Of a stretch of 30,470 bases of DNA, positions 14,452 to 23,182 are shown in pieces; position 1 is the first letter of the stretch, and each line of letters starts with the position of its first letter. The position numbers and the translations under genes are program-made. A model generated the notes under the pieces. It was not told the origin of the DNA and ran no database searches. It worked only from the letters and a program-made list of their open reading frames with translations. Source of the stretch: a virus; IMG/VR virus record IMGVR_UViG_3300028612_001125, positions 1 to 30,470 of that record; one strand, given 5' to 3'.

Positions 14452-15720
14452 TTACACACCTAATGAAGATAAAGTTAATCGACCCACTTGAAATAGATGA
14501 CTAGTTTTAGACTTCAAATTACCAAAGGCCATAAACATAAACTGTCTATTTGTGCTATCCGCCGTAGTCCAATTATTTAAAAATCCCGTTGAACTAATAG
14601 CAGAAACTTGAGACTCAGCTTGCAAAACTGCCGTACTTTGATGTCTATACATAATAGAATGGGAATTAGAATTTATTCTCCCAGTGTTACTTAATCCAGC
14701 ACCACCTGCCTCATATATCCAAGTAGAAGTATTAGATACATTGCCAGAAGAAGCTCCTAGAGTATATGTTATATGTGGTAAAATACCAGTATTCGCCACA
14801 TTACCTAAGCTAGAATACAACACATTCAATGGTGTAAAAGTAGTAGAATGACCTTTTTCTCCAGCAGAAGTTTTTTGCAGACCACTACCAACTTGAAAGT
14901 TGCCCCCCTTAAAAAGTAATCCCCAACTAGTAAAGGATAAACTACTTTCTTTTTCCCATTGAACTTTGTATCCATCAGAATTAAATTCGGTTAATCTACC
15001 AGATTGAATAATTTCATCATTATCACCGCCTCCTGGAGTACCCATTTCTATAAGAATATTGCCAAATGATTGAATTCCAGCAATTTCACTCTGAAATATA
15101 TTATTTTCACTTTCCCAAGTCGTAGATCCCTGAGTTGTTCCATCGGCGAAACCTAGAGAAAAAGATGTATTATTAGCATTACTTTGTGTGCCAGATTGAA
15201 GGACACTAAAAAATATACCAGCATCAGGTTGAAATCCAACTCCGCTATAACCAGATTCAACAACTCCAGTACTAGATACCATTTCAAAAAGACTAGTATT
15301 AGTTATTTCATCTCCACCCCACAAGATGTATGAAAAAATAACACCAGTGCTATCCAAGGTACTCCAATTTAATGCTATACCACTACTATTAATAGATCTT
15401 AAATCAGCTTCAAAAATAATTGAAGTAGAACCACCAACATCATCAATCATAGATATAATTTTAGAATTATTATGTCTCCTAATAGTATTAGTGCTAAGGA
15501 CTTTGTTGGCCTCAGAAAATGTAGATACCGAAGCTTGTCCACTATCAGAAGCAAACGCACCAAAACTAAAATATAGATGATCTGTGACAGTAGTACCGTT
15601 ACCAGCATTAACACCCCAAATTAAACCGGCACTCGGTCTAAAATCAACAGTATTAAACACAGTATCATGACTAATACTTGGAGGAACAGCGAATGTACCA
15701 ACTACAGATTTTAAAGACAT
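14452..15720 (-). CDS. Triple-repeat fibre/adhesin protein (422 aa)
   Basis: Three repeats of about 130-140 residues, each with an F-x-P strand (VDFRPSAGLIW, VGFQPDAGIFF, TTFTPLNVLYS) and a later SSGIALNW or SDGYKVQW type strand. It is paralogous to the 434-aa and 447-aa proteins. The sequence is Ser/Thr/Asn-rich with no charged core or active-site motif, as expected for a beta-structured surface protein. It begins one base after the 135-aa small gene. AT-rich codon use contrasts with the 434-aa paralogue. Confidence 0.74.
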   Translation of the reverse strand: MSLKSVVGTFAVPPSISHDTVFNTVDFRPSAGLIWGVNAGNGTTVTDHLYFSFGAFASDSGQASVSTFSEANKVLSTNTIRRHNNSKIISMIDDVGGSTSIIFEADLRSINSSGIALNWSTLDSTGVIFSYILWGGDEITNTSLFEMVSSTGVVESGYSGVGFQPDAGIFFSVLQSGTQSNANNTSFSLGFADGTTQGSTTWESENNIFQSEIAGIQSFGNILIEMGTPGGGDNDEIIQSGRLTEFNSDGYKVQWEKESSLSFTSWGLLFKGGNFQVGSGLQKTSAGEKGHSTTFTPLNVLYSSLGNVANTGILPHITYTLGASSGNVSNTSTWIYEAGGAGLSNTGRINSNSHSIMYRHQSTAVLQAESQVSAISSTGFLNNWTTADSTNRQFMFMAFGNLKSKTSHLFQVGRLTLSSLGV

Positions 15721-15721
15721 T

Positions 15722-16129
15722 TTAACTAATTCTCGAAATCATATTTTGATATCTATTTTTTATTTGTCGTCTCGTCCTATCAGATAATCCATGTTCTGCT
15801 CTTAATATATTAATTTCAGATCTAATTACTTCTAATATAGCACGTGCATGTAGTCCAAAATTATTATTTTTATCTAATGATCCCGAAGAATCCACACGTA
15901 TTTGTAACGCATCATCTTCTGTTATTGCGGAGCTAAAATTAGATATTTCTCCAGCATCAGCATTTCTAACAACTCCACTAACGTGAATCTTCGTTATAGC
16001 TAAATCTCCCCCATCTGGCGTAGATGGATTTACAGATACTCCAAAAAATCTATTAGATTCAAAAACCGCATCATTAGAAGATGCTCCTAAAACTTCACCA
16101 CGATTTTTTCTATATATAAATGATGACAT
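15722..16129 (-). CDS. Small fibre-associated protein, paralogue of the 134-aa gene
   Basis: 135 aa. It begins SSFIYRKNRGEVLGASSNDA; a middle segment reads VRNADAGEISNFSSAI, and the C-terminus is a basic helix ending DRTRRQIKNRYQNMIS. It matches the 134-aa gene in motif order. It lies one base after the 447-aa fibre gene and one base before the 422-aa fibre gene. A strong AGGAG site precedes its ATG. The role is unknown; a linker or chaperone for the adjacent fibre is the positional guess. Confidence 0.68.
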   Translation of the reverse strand: MSSFIYRKNRGEVLGASSNDAVFESNRFFGVSVNPSTPDGGDLAITKIHVSGVVRNADAGEISNFSSAITEDDALQIRVDSSGSLDKNNNFGLHARAILEVIRSEINILRAEHGLSDRTRRQIKNRYQNMISRIS

Positions 16130-16130
16130 A

Positions 16131-17474
16131 TTATCTCCTAAATATGGTTGCTCCTTTTTTGGGTAAAGAATTTATATTACTCATAGGATGAGATATAACA
16201 CCCCTATTAGTATTTCCAACATCTTTAATACCAGATCCAATAAACACAGTTAAAATTTCACGATCAGTCCATACGGCGGTACTTATATTAAACTTAAATA
16301 TTCCAGTGCCAAATTCAACACCACTTCCTATAACTTTTTGTATACTTGTAATATCCCTAAAATGAAACATATTATCAATATCACAGTACATCCTAGTATT
16401 AGTAGTACTTATAGAATTTTGATAAACAGAATTATATCCATATTGCTTTTTGCCATCAAAAGCTCCCTGAAGATAGTAACAATGATTTCTTATATCTCCA
16501 GAAGTTCCAATGGGCCTCATATCACTACTAAAAAACATACCTATAGGAGTAAAAGGAATTCCACTAACTGTATAATTACCAACACTAGATCCTGTAGAAA
16601 ATTTAGTTAAATTATACTGTCCTCCTTTAATTCCTGTAACAAAAAATCTTTGAGCAATTGATGGTACTGTTAACCAATTAATAACAAAGCCACTATTATT
16701 TTTTTCTAAAAAGTATCCTTCAGCATTAATAAATTGAGATGTAAGATCATAATTTACATAACAACGATTACTCCATTGCCAACGTTTTGCTACGGTACTT
16801 GGTAATCCGCTTTCTTCAAGAAATCCGTGAACAAATCCACTAGAATCAGGAGTAGCATACCCTATAACTTCATTAGCATGTGTAATATATTGACCGGTTC
16901 CTAAATGTGCGCCACCAACAAATATATATAAATCAGCACCAACATCAAAGTTATATTGCTGAGCACCCGTCGAAGTAGGAACAAAAAATTCTTTTTGAGA
17001 TACGCCTCTAATATCTGAACCACCCAATGTCATTGTTGTCCACATATAATTTGGCGCAGTATCAACTGTATTAAAATTAAGACTATAAGTTCCCGTACTA
17101 TCTATACTAGTAAAATGAGCAGATTTTCTAATACTTACTTCAGCTTCATTTCTATACATAAACAAATTATTACGACTCTCGCCACCACTATTTGGAATAA
17201 TAGTCGTCCAACAAAAAGAGTCTGCAGAACTTCGTTTAGACGCAGCACAATATCCAATAGAAGTAACGTTTGTATTTCCAGCAACGGTTAAAAAATTAGG
17301 AACAGTAGAAGTACCGCTATTCATATATCCAGTAATAGTTCTAGCACCAATATGCCAAACTAATTTAGGACGATACTGTCTATTATTAGGAATGTGAGAG
17401 GCGGCTTTATACTTTAAAGTTTGAACTGAAGTAGGCGCTAAGTGTCCGTGAGAAACATTAAAATATAATGACAT
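16131..17474 (-). CDS. Triple-repeat fibre/adhesin protein (447 aa), first after the capsid gene
   Basis: The protein has three diverged repeats matching those of the 422- and 434-aa paralogues, with elements such as IRKSAHFTSIDSTGTYSLNF, GFVINWLTVPS and GIPFTPIGMFFSS. The repeats are more divergent here, so the paralogy is weaker but the spacing is alike. Rich in Tyr, Ser and Thr; no enzymatic motif. It is the first gene after the double terminator downstream of the major capsid gene, with AGG about 8 bases before its ATG. Its place next to the capsid gene rather than after the tail genes leaves open whether it decorates head or tail. Confidence 0.7.
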   Translation of the reverse strand: MSLYFNVSHGHLAPTSVQTLKYKAASHIPNNRQYRPKLVWHIGARTITGYMNSGTSTVPNFLTVAGNTNVTSIGYCAASKRSSADSFCWTTIIPNSGGESRNNLFMYRNEAEVSIRKSAHFTSIDSTGTYSLNFNTVDTAPNYMWTTMTLGGSDIRGVSQKEFFVPTSTGAQQYNFDVGADLYIFVGGAHLGTGQYITHANEVIGYATPDSSGFVHGFLEESGLPSTVAKRWQWSNRCYVNYDLTSQFINAEGYFLEKNNSGFVINWLTVPSIAQRFFVTGIKGGQYNLTKFSTGSSVGNYTVSGIPFTPIGMFFSSDMRPIGTSGDIRNHCYYLQGAFDGKKQYGYNSVYQNSISTTNTRMYCDIDNMFHFRDITSIQKVIGSGVEFGTGIFKFNISTAVWTDREILTVFIGSGIKDVGNTNRGVISHPMSNINSLPKKGATIFRR

Positions 17475-17494
17475 TTATATACCTAAAAAATAAA

Positions 17495-17520
17495 CCTGTC
17501 AACTTATAAGTGTCGACAGG
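17495..17520 (-). terminator. Second hairpin after the major capsid gene
   Basis: CCTGTC (17495-17500) pairs with GACAGG (17515-17520), and the loop contains a near-palindrome around TTATAA. On the minus strand it is followed by TTTATTTTTT. It lies just downstream of the stronger hairpin and 20 bases before the next gene's start. Confidence 0.65.
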
Positions 17521-17531
17521 CTAAAGTTTTT

Positions 17532-17568
17532 TAAAAATGGGGTTGAGTTTTTAAGACTAACCCCATTT
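17532..17568 (-). terminator. Main intrinsic terminator after the major capsid gene
   Basis: On the minus strand AAATGGGGTT pairs perfectly with AACCCCATTT (10 bp) around a 14-base loop, followed by a T-rich tract. It sits 22 bases after the capsid stop codon. The tandem arrangement with the hairpin at 17495-17520 is expected to reduce transcription into the fibre genes. Confidence 0.8.
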
Positions 17569-17590
17569 GACATAAGTCTTTATATAGTAG

Positions 17591-18589
17591 TTAGATAGAC
17601 CCAATCAAAATTCGCCTGTTATCGAGCGAGGCAAAACCCATTTCACCCCATCCATAAAGTCCCGCTCGTCTCTGACGATGAAGCACAGGATCTTCAAAAA
17701 TTTCAATCTCAGCTCTAATCGGCATAACAAATGCATCCCGACGATTAAGATCAAGACCAACTACAATTTCTGAATCACCAGAAGCCATAGTACCAGCAAG
17801 ATCACTAGAGAAGAATGATTGATATTCTTGACCAACACCAAGTTCATCAATCTCACTAAGATTAACGTTGTAAAGTCTCCGGAATGATTCTCCTTCAAGG
17901 AAGATTTCACGCCGAGTAACATCATCAACAATATCTACGCCCCAGTTACGAATATCTTCTAGAGCTTCAGGAGAAAGATAAAGATCAGTTAGTAATCCAC
18001 GATTTTGTGAAGTTGAATTTCCACCAGCATTACGACGCATTACAACTTTCATAAGTGACACAAGTCGCTTAGTAAATTGACCAGCAGACGCATCCGAATC
18101 AAAGATAAGAATATTACGATCAACGCCAGCAGTTAAAAGAACATGCCAACCATCGTCGTTCATCTTTTTAGTAAATCCGCCTTCTAGTACTTCCATAGCA
18201 CGACCCACAATATCCCATCGGGCATCACGAGCATACTTTAAAAGCCAATCAATAGCATTACCAATATCAAATGTAGGAACCATAACGAAGTCACCTTCGA
18301 CATGACGTTCCGGAATTCGACCCTGATTAGGAATAGTATATGCCGTAAAATCGTTTTCAGAACCAGGATTAAGAAAATCTAAAGGAAATTCAGGAGTTGA
18401 ACCACCCGTAATACGAATAGGCTCATAAATCCCCTGCATATTATCACCAGAAAGAACGCCTTGACGCAAAGGAAGTTCTAAAGCTTTAGCAAGCTGGTGA
18501 AGAGCATTAAGTGACTCTTCTTGGTTATTTGATCCAACAGCCTGAAGCAAAGCGTTATGTTCAGGTGAAGTATTAAGAAATTCAGACAT
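17591..18589 (-). CDS. Major capsid protein (HK97-fold type)
   Basis: 332 aa, ATG preceded by GGGGAG. The C-terminal motif set (VVGLDLNRRDAFVMPIRAEI, then FEDPVLHRQRRAGLYGWGEM and GFASLDNRRILIGSI) is the usual ending of this major capsid protein group, and the N-terminal helical region (residues 1-50) resembles a scaffold-like delta region. A mid-region TRREIFLEGESFRRLYNV is typical of the P-domain area. It assembles the icosahedral shell. Order portal, protease-scaffold, decoration, capsid is canonical. Two terminators follow. The HK97 fold is inferred from family resemblance and synteny. Confidence 0.88.
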   Translation of the reverse strand: MSEFLNTSPEHNALLQAVGSNNQEESLNALHQLAKALELPLRQGVLSGDNMQGIYEPIRITGGSTPEFPLDFLNPGSENDFTAYTIPNQGRIPERHVEGDFVMVPTFDIGNAIDWLLKYARDARWDIVGRAMEVLEGGFTKKMNDDGWHVLLTAGVDRNILIFDSDASAGQFTKRLVSLMKVVMRRNAGGNSTSQNRGLLTDLYLSPEALEDIRNWGVDIVDDVTRREIFLEGESFRRLYNVNLSEIDELGVGQEYQSFFSSDLAGTMASGDSEIVVGLDLNRRDAFVMPIRAEIEIFEDPVLHRQRRAGLYGWGEMGFASLDNRRILIGSI

Positions 18590-18600
18590 TTAAAACTCCC

Positions 18601-19083
18601 CTATGCTAAGTTAACCTCGACCTTGGCAAATCCATTAGCATCTTTCTTGCTACGGAACCGACCAAGACGAACTAGGTTATCTTTTGTAATATCACCAGAA
18701 CCCATTGGTGAAACTGTAACAAGTAGTCCAGAACTACCAACATAACAAGTTGTACCAGCAGTAGGTTGTCCGACAACCTTATCTGTAACAACATAACCTT
18801 TTGTCATAATAGTAACTTTACTACCGACCTGAACTTCATCTTTGTGATGATTAAGATGAGTACGAGTTAGGTCTTTATTAACAACACTACTTATAAGAAC
18901 ACCGACAACTACTCCAGAAGACACACTAAGTGACGGACCAAGACCAACTACATTAGTAGCTTGATCCATAGCCGCACCAGATCCAGCCGAGACATGGAAA
19001 ACACCAACCCCAGGATCAGCAATTACGTTCATGAAGTATGAAACATCAGTACTTAAAAGATCACGATCAGGTTTTAAAGCCAT
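18601..19083 (-). CDS. Head decoration / stabilisation protein
   Basis: 160 aa. Gly/Val/Ser-rich beta-type sequence, with the ending VRLGRFRSKKDANGFAKVEV that is common in head stabilisation proteins found beside phage capsid genes. The ribosome site GAGGAGGT is very strong, consistent with high expression. It lies between the protease-scaffold gene (its ATG overlaps that gene's stop by one base) and the capsid gene. Such proteins bind the surface of expanded capsids. No trimer-specific motif could be confirmed by eye. Confidence 0.72.
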   Translation of the reverse strand: MALKPDRDLLSTDVSYFMNVIADPGVGVFHVSAGSGAAMDQATNVVGLGPSLSVSSGVVVGVLISSVVNKDLTRTHLNHHKDEVQVGSKVTIMTKGYVVTDKVVGQPTAGTTCYVGSSGLLVTVSPMGSGDITKDNLVRLGRFRSKKDANGFAKVEVNLA

Positions 19084-19724
19084 TACACTACCTCCTCTGT
19101 GGGATGATTAAGGCAAGACTTAGCAATAAAACTAGCAAGTGTTTTTAGCGTAGTCTTAGCATCATCTTCAGTATCAACTGAAATATTTAGATTAACATCT
19201 GTATCAGCTTCAGCGTTATCTAATGTTTCATCATTAGCACTAGCTTCAGCAGTATCAGTTTCAGAATCATCAGTTTTAGGAGTTAAACTCTTTAAAGTAT
19301 CTACCATCGCAGCAAAAGTTTCATCATCAAGCTGACCAAACTTAGTATAAAGAGATTTAGATTCCTCATCAGATTTACCAAGTTCTTTAAGTGCACTCAT
19401 ACGAGCTATTTCACGTTGCTTGGCATCTAATTCATCAAGACTGGTTTGTAATTCTTCAGACTTGACAACTGAATCTTCTAACTTTGAAGTAACTTCACTA
19501 TTCTTAACATTCGATGAATCCAAGTCAGACTTCAAACCTTCAATGGTTAAAATATCAGCTTGAATCGTCTCAGTAAGTTTAGTAATCTGATCATTCAAAG
19601 AATCTGTATTACTTTCAGCAAGCTGCTTTGTTTGATCCGCCATCTTTTGAGTAAGGCTATCAACAGTTGCCTGAAGTTTTTCGTTTTGCTCTTTGAGTAG
19701 ATCAAGACTAGTATCTTCTGACAT
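19083..19724 (-). CDS. Predicted internal (nested) scaffold protein
   Basis: The in-frame ATG at 19722-19724 is preceded by AAGGAGAAAGAGGCT, a near-ideal ribosome site with 9 bases between GGAG and the ATG. The product would be 213 aa, entirely the coiled-coil and acidic C-terminal part of the protease-scaffold gene. The arrangement recalls lambda C/Nu3, where the scaffold is made from an internal start in the protease gene. This is inference, as expression is not shown by the sequence alone. Confidence 0.6.
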   Translation of the reverse strand: MSEDTSLDLLKEQNEKLQATVDSLTQKMADQTKQLAESNTDSLNDQITKLTETIQADILTIEGLKSDLDSSNVKNSEVTSKLEDSVVKSEELQTSLDELDAKQREIARMSALKELGKSDEESKSLYTKFGQLDDETFAAMVDTLKSLTPKTDDSETDTAEASANDETLDNAEADTDVNLNISVDTEDDAKTTLKTLASFIAKSCLNHPTEEVV

Positions 19725-20543
19725 AGCCTCTTTCTCCTTTTTAGGAACATTAATTTTCCTAGCCACGCTAGGAATAAAATCTTTTACATTAGCAAAAATA
19801 ATACTAAAAGGATTGGCAGGACTATAAACTAAACCTTTACCAGCAAACGTAATGTTTTTTAGTAGTCTACCAATCTTCTCATCTTTGTATACACCAGAAC
19901 CACCGTAAACCCTTAAATGTTTGGTAAGATATGCAGTTACACTATTACGTGCTACTATTTTTTGATCACCATTCGAGGTTTCTACAGCATAATCAAAGTC
20001 GGTAAATAAACATTCCATAGATACAAACCATTTAGAAAGATTAGCAATAATATCATCCATACGTGCTTGAGCAGTTTCATCAGACCACTTTTTATACAAA
20101 ACCGCATGAGTTAAAATATGGAAGTTATTTGGTAAATCATCAACCACAAGACTATTAGACAAAGATTTATATTTATCATCTACCAACATATTAGCGACAA
20201 TATGGCCAATAATATCATTGCCATCATGCATAAAATTAAAAGGCTTATCTTCTGGAGTATAGCGTGCGGCAAATAATTGCTCAGCAGAAAAAACGTCATC
20301 GTTTAAATTCCACCCGGATGTGACAAGAATCGAGGATAATGGATGTAAATCCACATCACCAATTTTAGCAATAGTTTCATATTCCTTTTGAATATGATCT
20401 GCCATACTACGCTTTAGAAGAGTATCTTTCCAATCTTTATTAGTTACTGGTAAAATCTCACTAGCATAAGTAATACTATTTGAAGATTGAATCTGATCAA
20501 ATAATCCGGATTCAGCCCTATATGTTGGTATAATTCTATTCAT
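19083..20543 (-). CDS. Prohead maturation protease fused to a scaffold domain
   Basis: 486 aa. Residues 1-270 look like a phage prohead serine protease: His106 in FNFMHDGNDIIGH and Ser175 in KWFVSMECLF are the best candidate catalytic residues. Residues 275-410 are a long Lys/Glu/Ser coiled coil of scaffold type, and the C-terminal 60 residues are acidic (Asp/Glu/Thr). Such fusions cut the scaffold and capsid N-terminus during maturation. An internal ATG at residue 274 has a strong ribosome site and probably yields a free scaffold. The start at 20543 lies inside the end of the 94-aa gene. The assignment of catalytic residues is tentative. Confidence 0.75.
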   Translation of the reverse strand: MNRIIPTYRAESGLFDQIQSSNSITYASEILPVTNKDWKDTLLKRSMADHIQKEYETIAKIGDVDLHPLSSILVTSGWNLNDDVFSAEQLFAARYTPEDKPFNFMHDGNDIIGHIVANMLVDDKYKSLSNSLVVDDLPNNFHILTHAVLYKKWSDETAQARMDDIIANLSKWFVSMECLFTDFDYAVETSNGDQKIVARNSVTAYLTKHLRVYGGSGVYKDEKIGRLLKNITFAGKGLVYSPANPFSIIFANVKDFIPSVARKINVPKKEKEAMSEDTSLDLLKEQNEKLQATVDSLTQKMADQTKQLAESNTDSLNDQITKLTETIQADILTIEGLKSDLDSSNVKNSEVTSKLEDSVVKSEELQTSLDELDAKQREIARMSALKELGKSDEESKSLYTKFGQLDDETFAAMVDTLKSLTPKTDDSETDTAEASANDETLDNAEADTDVNLNISVDTEDDAKTTLKTLASFIAKSCLNHPTEEVV

Positions 20544-20820
20544 GTTTGTGTGGACCTATAACAAAGTCTTTAAATTTAGCAGAAATCTGCACTAACCCAC
20601 GTTTGAGTAAGTCACTAGCTTTCGAGGTATTAGCAGCAACAATACGAGTAAGCTTTCGCATATCACCTATATCTTCCCGACTAGTAATCTCTACACCAAA
20701 ACCGAACATACTGTTATCAGCATATAAAACTACATCATGTATATTTTCAACTACCTCACCATCAACTTTAACTGATATTGTCTTTTCGGCTATATCGAGG
20801 TCTATCTTCACTTTTGACAT
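20536..20820 (-). CDS. Small hypothetical protein (94 aa), head operon
   Basis: A beta-rich N-terminus (KVKIDLDIAEKTISVKVDGE) is followed by helical sequence containing Lys/Arg (DMRKLTRIVAANTSKASDLL). It ends with GPHKHE. The start ATG at 20820 has an AAGGA-type ribosome site. The gene overlaps the upstream 89-aa gene by 53 bases and the protease gene by 8 bases. It has no recognised domain. Location between portal and protease genes suggests a small head-assembly protein. Confidence 0.6.
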   Translation of the reverse strand: MSKVKIDLDIAEKTISVKVDGEVVENIHDVVLYADNSMFGFGVEITSREDIGDMRKLTRIVAANTSKASDLLKRGLVQISAKFKDFVIGPHKHE

Positions 20821-21037
20821 CTTTAACTTCCTTTTTGGATTTAGGTGTCATTACTTTTTCTGATTCTTTAATTCGATAATGAGCACGATAACTAGGTTTA
20901 AGTTGTTGTAAGCCATAAACAAAATCATGTTTATGAGCATACTTTTCTTCAAATTTCTTTACAGAAGGATGATCTACCCCCTTATGTTCTTCTACTAGAT
21001 TTCTATACTGTTTAAGTAAATGTAATGCAGTTGGCAT
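20768..21037 (-). CDS. Small basic hypothetical protein (89 aa), head operon
   Basis: A strongly basic, mostly helical protein (LLKQYRNLVEEHKGVDHPSV, then KSKKEVKDVKSEDRPRYSRK). It has a good ribosome site (AACAGGAGTAATT before the ATG) and starts 2 bases from the end of the portal gene. Its C-terminal 17 codons overlap the next gene in another frame by 53 bases, a relatively long overlap for this window. No domain is recognised. It could bind DNA or assist portal or scaffold assembly. Confidence 0.58.
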   Translation of the reverse strand: MPTALHLLKQYRNLVEEHKGVDHPSVKKFEEKYAHKHDFVYGLQQLKPSYRAHYRIKESEKVMTPKSKKEVKDVKSEDRPRYSRKDNIS

Positions 21038-21039
21038 AA

Positions 21040-23148
21040 TTACTCCTGTTCATTTGTAACTTTATATAAGGCAAACGCAGCACTTTGAATTTCACGTAAA
21101 TTATTTACTGTAGGCTTCTTATCAATATTTAAAACAAATTCATTATAAATCTGGTCATAACAAGCTTGGGCGGCTTCGGGTATAAATGAATGAGGCAATA
21201 CTTCCTGAATCTTCTTTTCATCTATATCATCAAACAACTCTAAATTACATAATACGCCAAACTTAACTTGTTCCATCTCTTGGAACTCTTTATCTGTCAA
21301 ACTACGAACATTTTTCTTACCATGCATATCTAACCAAGCTGTCGTAATAATTTCAGAGATAGCTTCTCTAGCATTATTTGCCCAAAATAAAGCATTAATA
21401 TAATCAGCACTAGTTCTAGGTTTAACTGTTCTTTGTTTTCGTTTTTCTTCATCTTTTTTATTTTTAGGTCTACCTTGTTGTGGCTGACCTGTCATTTTTT
21501 TCTTCATTTCCATCAATTGCTCTTGAGGATTCACTTCCCCCTTTTTTCGTGGTAATAATTCTAAGCCTATTTCGCTAGGAGTAACACTACCACGTTGGGC
21601 AAAAATCTTTTTAAGACCAAAATCTTTTTCAGCATCATGCCATGGACCCGCTTTACTAGGTAGAGAATTATTTTTACGAGCCATTTTATCACGCTTCATT
21701 CTTAATTTTTCTAATTCAGCAGATTCCCCAAATCTTTCTAGTATACTTTCAAAGCTAATAAGATCTCTATCAGCTAGTTGAAGATATAAAGTTTTTTCTG
21801 CGGTTTCATCAGATAAGGTCATATGAGTAAATTGAATTTGTGCAGGAAATCTAAAACCCATAGACTCTTGAACAATAGAAATTTCCTTTTCCCAAAAGTC
21901 TTTAAGTGCCATACGACCATATTCTAATCGTTCTACTAATGTTTTGAGAGAGATAAAATTATTAGTAAATCCAGAAGATGTAGCAGAACCAGTTAAAGTA
22001 GGGGGGACACCTAATCCCGCATAAATGCTGTTTAAAGTAGCTGCGTATTTTTCAGAACCTAAAAAGGTTTGAACATTAGTATCTGTTTCTATAAGTTCAA
22101 TATCCGGACCCCAAATAATATCAACAGTTCCACCACCAACATTATTAGCTAAAATAGAACTTAATGTATCAACAGCTACAGAAGAAGGTAATATTTTAGC
22201 ATCTAAATCTCCCAACTTCCATACACGAACTTTTCGTAATGCACCATCTAACGCAGAAACATCAGCAAGCTTCAGTTTTTCCAAAAGCATAAGATCTTTC
22301 AAAATTGAATATATCATAGGCTTAGCCCATGCATCACCATCATCTTTTTTGTAAAAAAACGAAGAAATTTTATCTTCACTCAATGGAATAAGTCTAGCAC
22401 CACTACGTAATTTACCAGCAAGGTCTTTAGGCAAATCTTTAAGCAATTCTGCAATTTCTTTATTACTACTAGCCCTTTTAATTGTTTTTAAAGTATTTAG
22501 ATCAATTTTTAAAGCATATTTCGTTTTACCAGTTAAAAAAATCAACTCTGGAGCAATAATCTCTAAGATAAGAGGATTATATATTGTATATCTCCAGGGA
22601 ATTTCTTTAGAACTAAATTTAATATCTTCAGGAATTTCAATATCAGGTTCAGCTTTAGTTCGTGATAACTTATCAAACTGACGAACTTTAATTTTAGCCG
22701 TATTACGTTTAATAATAACATTACCCAAACGATAAAACATATTTAAAAATCGTTCAGATCTATCTTTACCATTAACCTTCTTAAACCAATTTTTATAAAA
22801 TCTCTCTATCTTAGAATTTGGATGAATTAAACGAATTCCCTGACAAGCAAAATCTCCCATTAAATCTATAATATTATGAACTAAACCAATATTTTCATAT
22901 GCAGATTGACAAACTTTGATTATATCTTTTGGTTCTGTGGGTATCGCCTCTTCAGAGCGAAAATACTCATAATCATGACGACTATAAGGTTCACGAGCGG
23001 AAAGTTTAGAAGTGATATCTTTAAAAGAGCCGTGACTTGCTTTAGATCGATTAAGAACACCGGCAGATTCTATGGCTTCGCCATATTTACTAAATGCTTC
23101 AACTTTTGAATCTTCATCTGACCATGTTGTAAATACTTCATTTTTCAT
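21040..23148 (-). CDS. Portal protein
   Basis: 702 aa. The middle and later parts show typical portal sequence: GLGVPPTLTGSATSSGFTNN followed by SLKTLVERLEYGRMALKDFW, and FRFPAQIQFTHMTLSDETAE, then a Leu-rich helical stretch (LYLQLADRDLISFESILERF). The dodecameric portal ring is the DNA entry channel and binds the terminase. The C-terminal 130 residues (after PRTSADYINALFWANNARE) form an extra helical domain, and the protein is longer than many portals (450-550 aa). It lies downstream of the large terminase, separated by 43 bases that contain a possible promoter. Confidence 0.85.
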   Translation of the reverse strand: MKNEVFTTWSDEDSKVEAFSKYGEAIESAGVLNRSKASHGSFKDITSKLSAREPYSRHDYEYFRSEEAIPTEPKDIIKVCQSAYENIGLVHNIIDLMGDFACQGIRLIHPNSKIERFYKNWFKKVNGKDRSERFLNMFYRLGNVIIKRNTAKIKVRQFDKLSRTKAEPDIEIPEDIKFSSKEIPWRYTIYNPLILEIIAPELIFLTGKTKYALKIDLNTLKTIKRASSNKEIAELLKDLPKDLAGKLRSGARLIPLSEDKISSFFYKKDDGDAWAKPMIYSILKDLMLLEKLKLADVSALDGALRKVRVWKLGDLDAKILPSSVAVDTLSSILANNVGGGTVDIIWGPDIELIETDTNVQTFLGSEKYAATLNSIYAGLGVPPTLTGSATSSGFTNNFISLKTLVERLEYGRMALKDFWEKEISIVQESMGFRFPAQIQFTHMTLSDETAEKTLYLQLADRDLISFESILERFGESAELEKLRMKRDKMARKNNSLPSKAGPWHDAEKDFGLKKIFAQRGSVTPSEIGLELLPRKKGEVNPQEQLMEMKKKMTGQPQQGRPKNKKDEEKRKQRTVKPRTSADYINALFWANNAREAISEIITTAWLDMHGKKNVRSLTDKEFQEMEQVKFGVLCNLELFDDIDEKKIQEVLPHSFIPEAAQACYDQIYNEFVLNIDKKPTVNNLREIQSAAFALYKVTNEQE

Positions 23149-23182
23149 ACAATACTATACACCACAATGGTATTACAATGTG

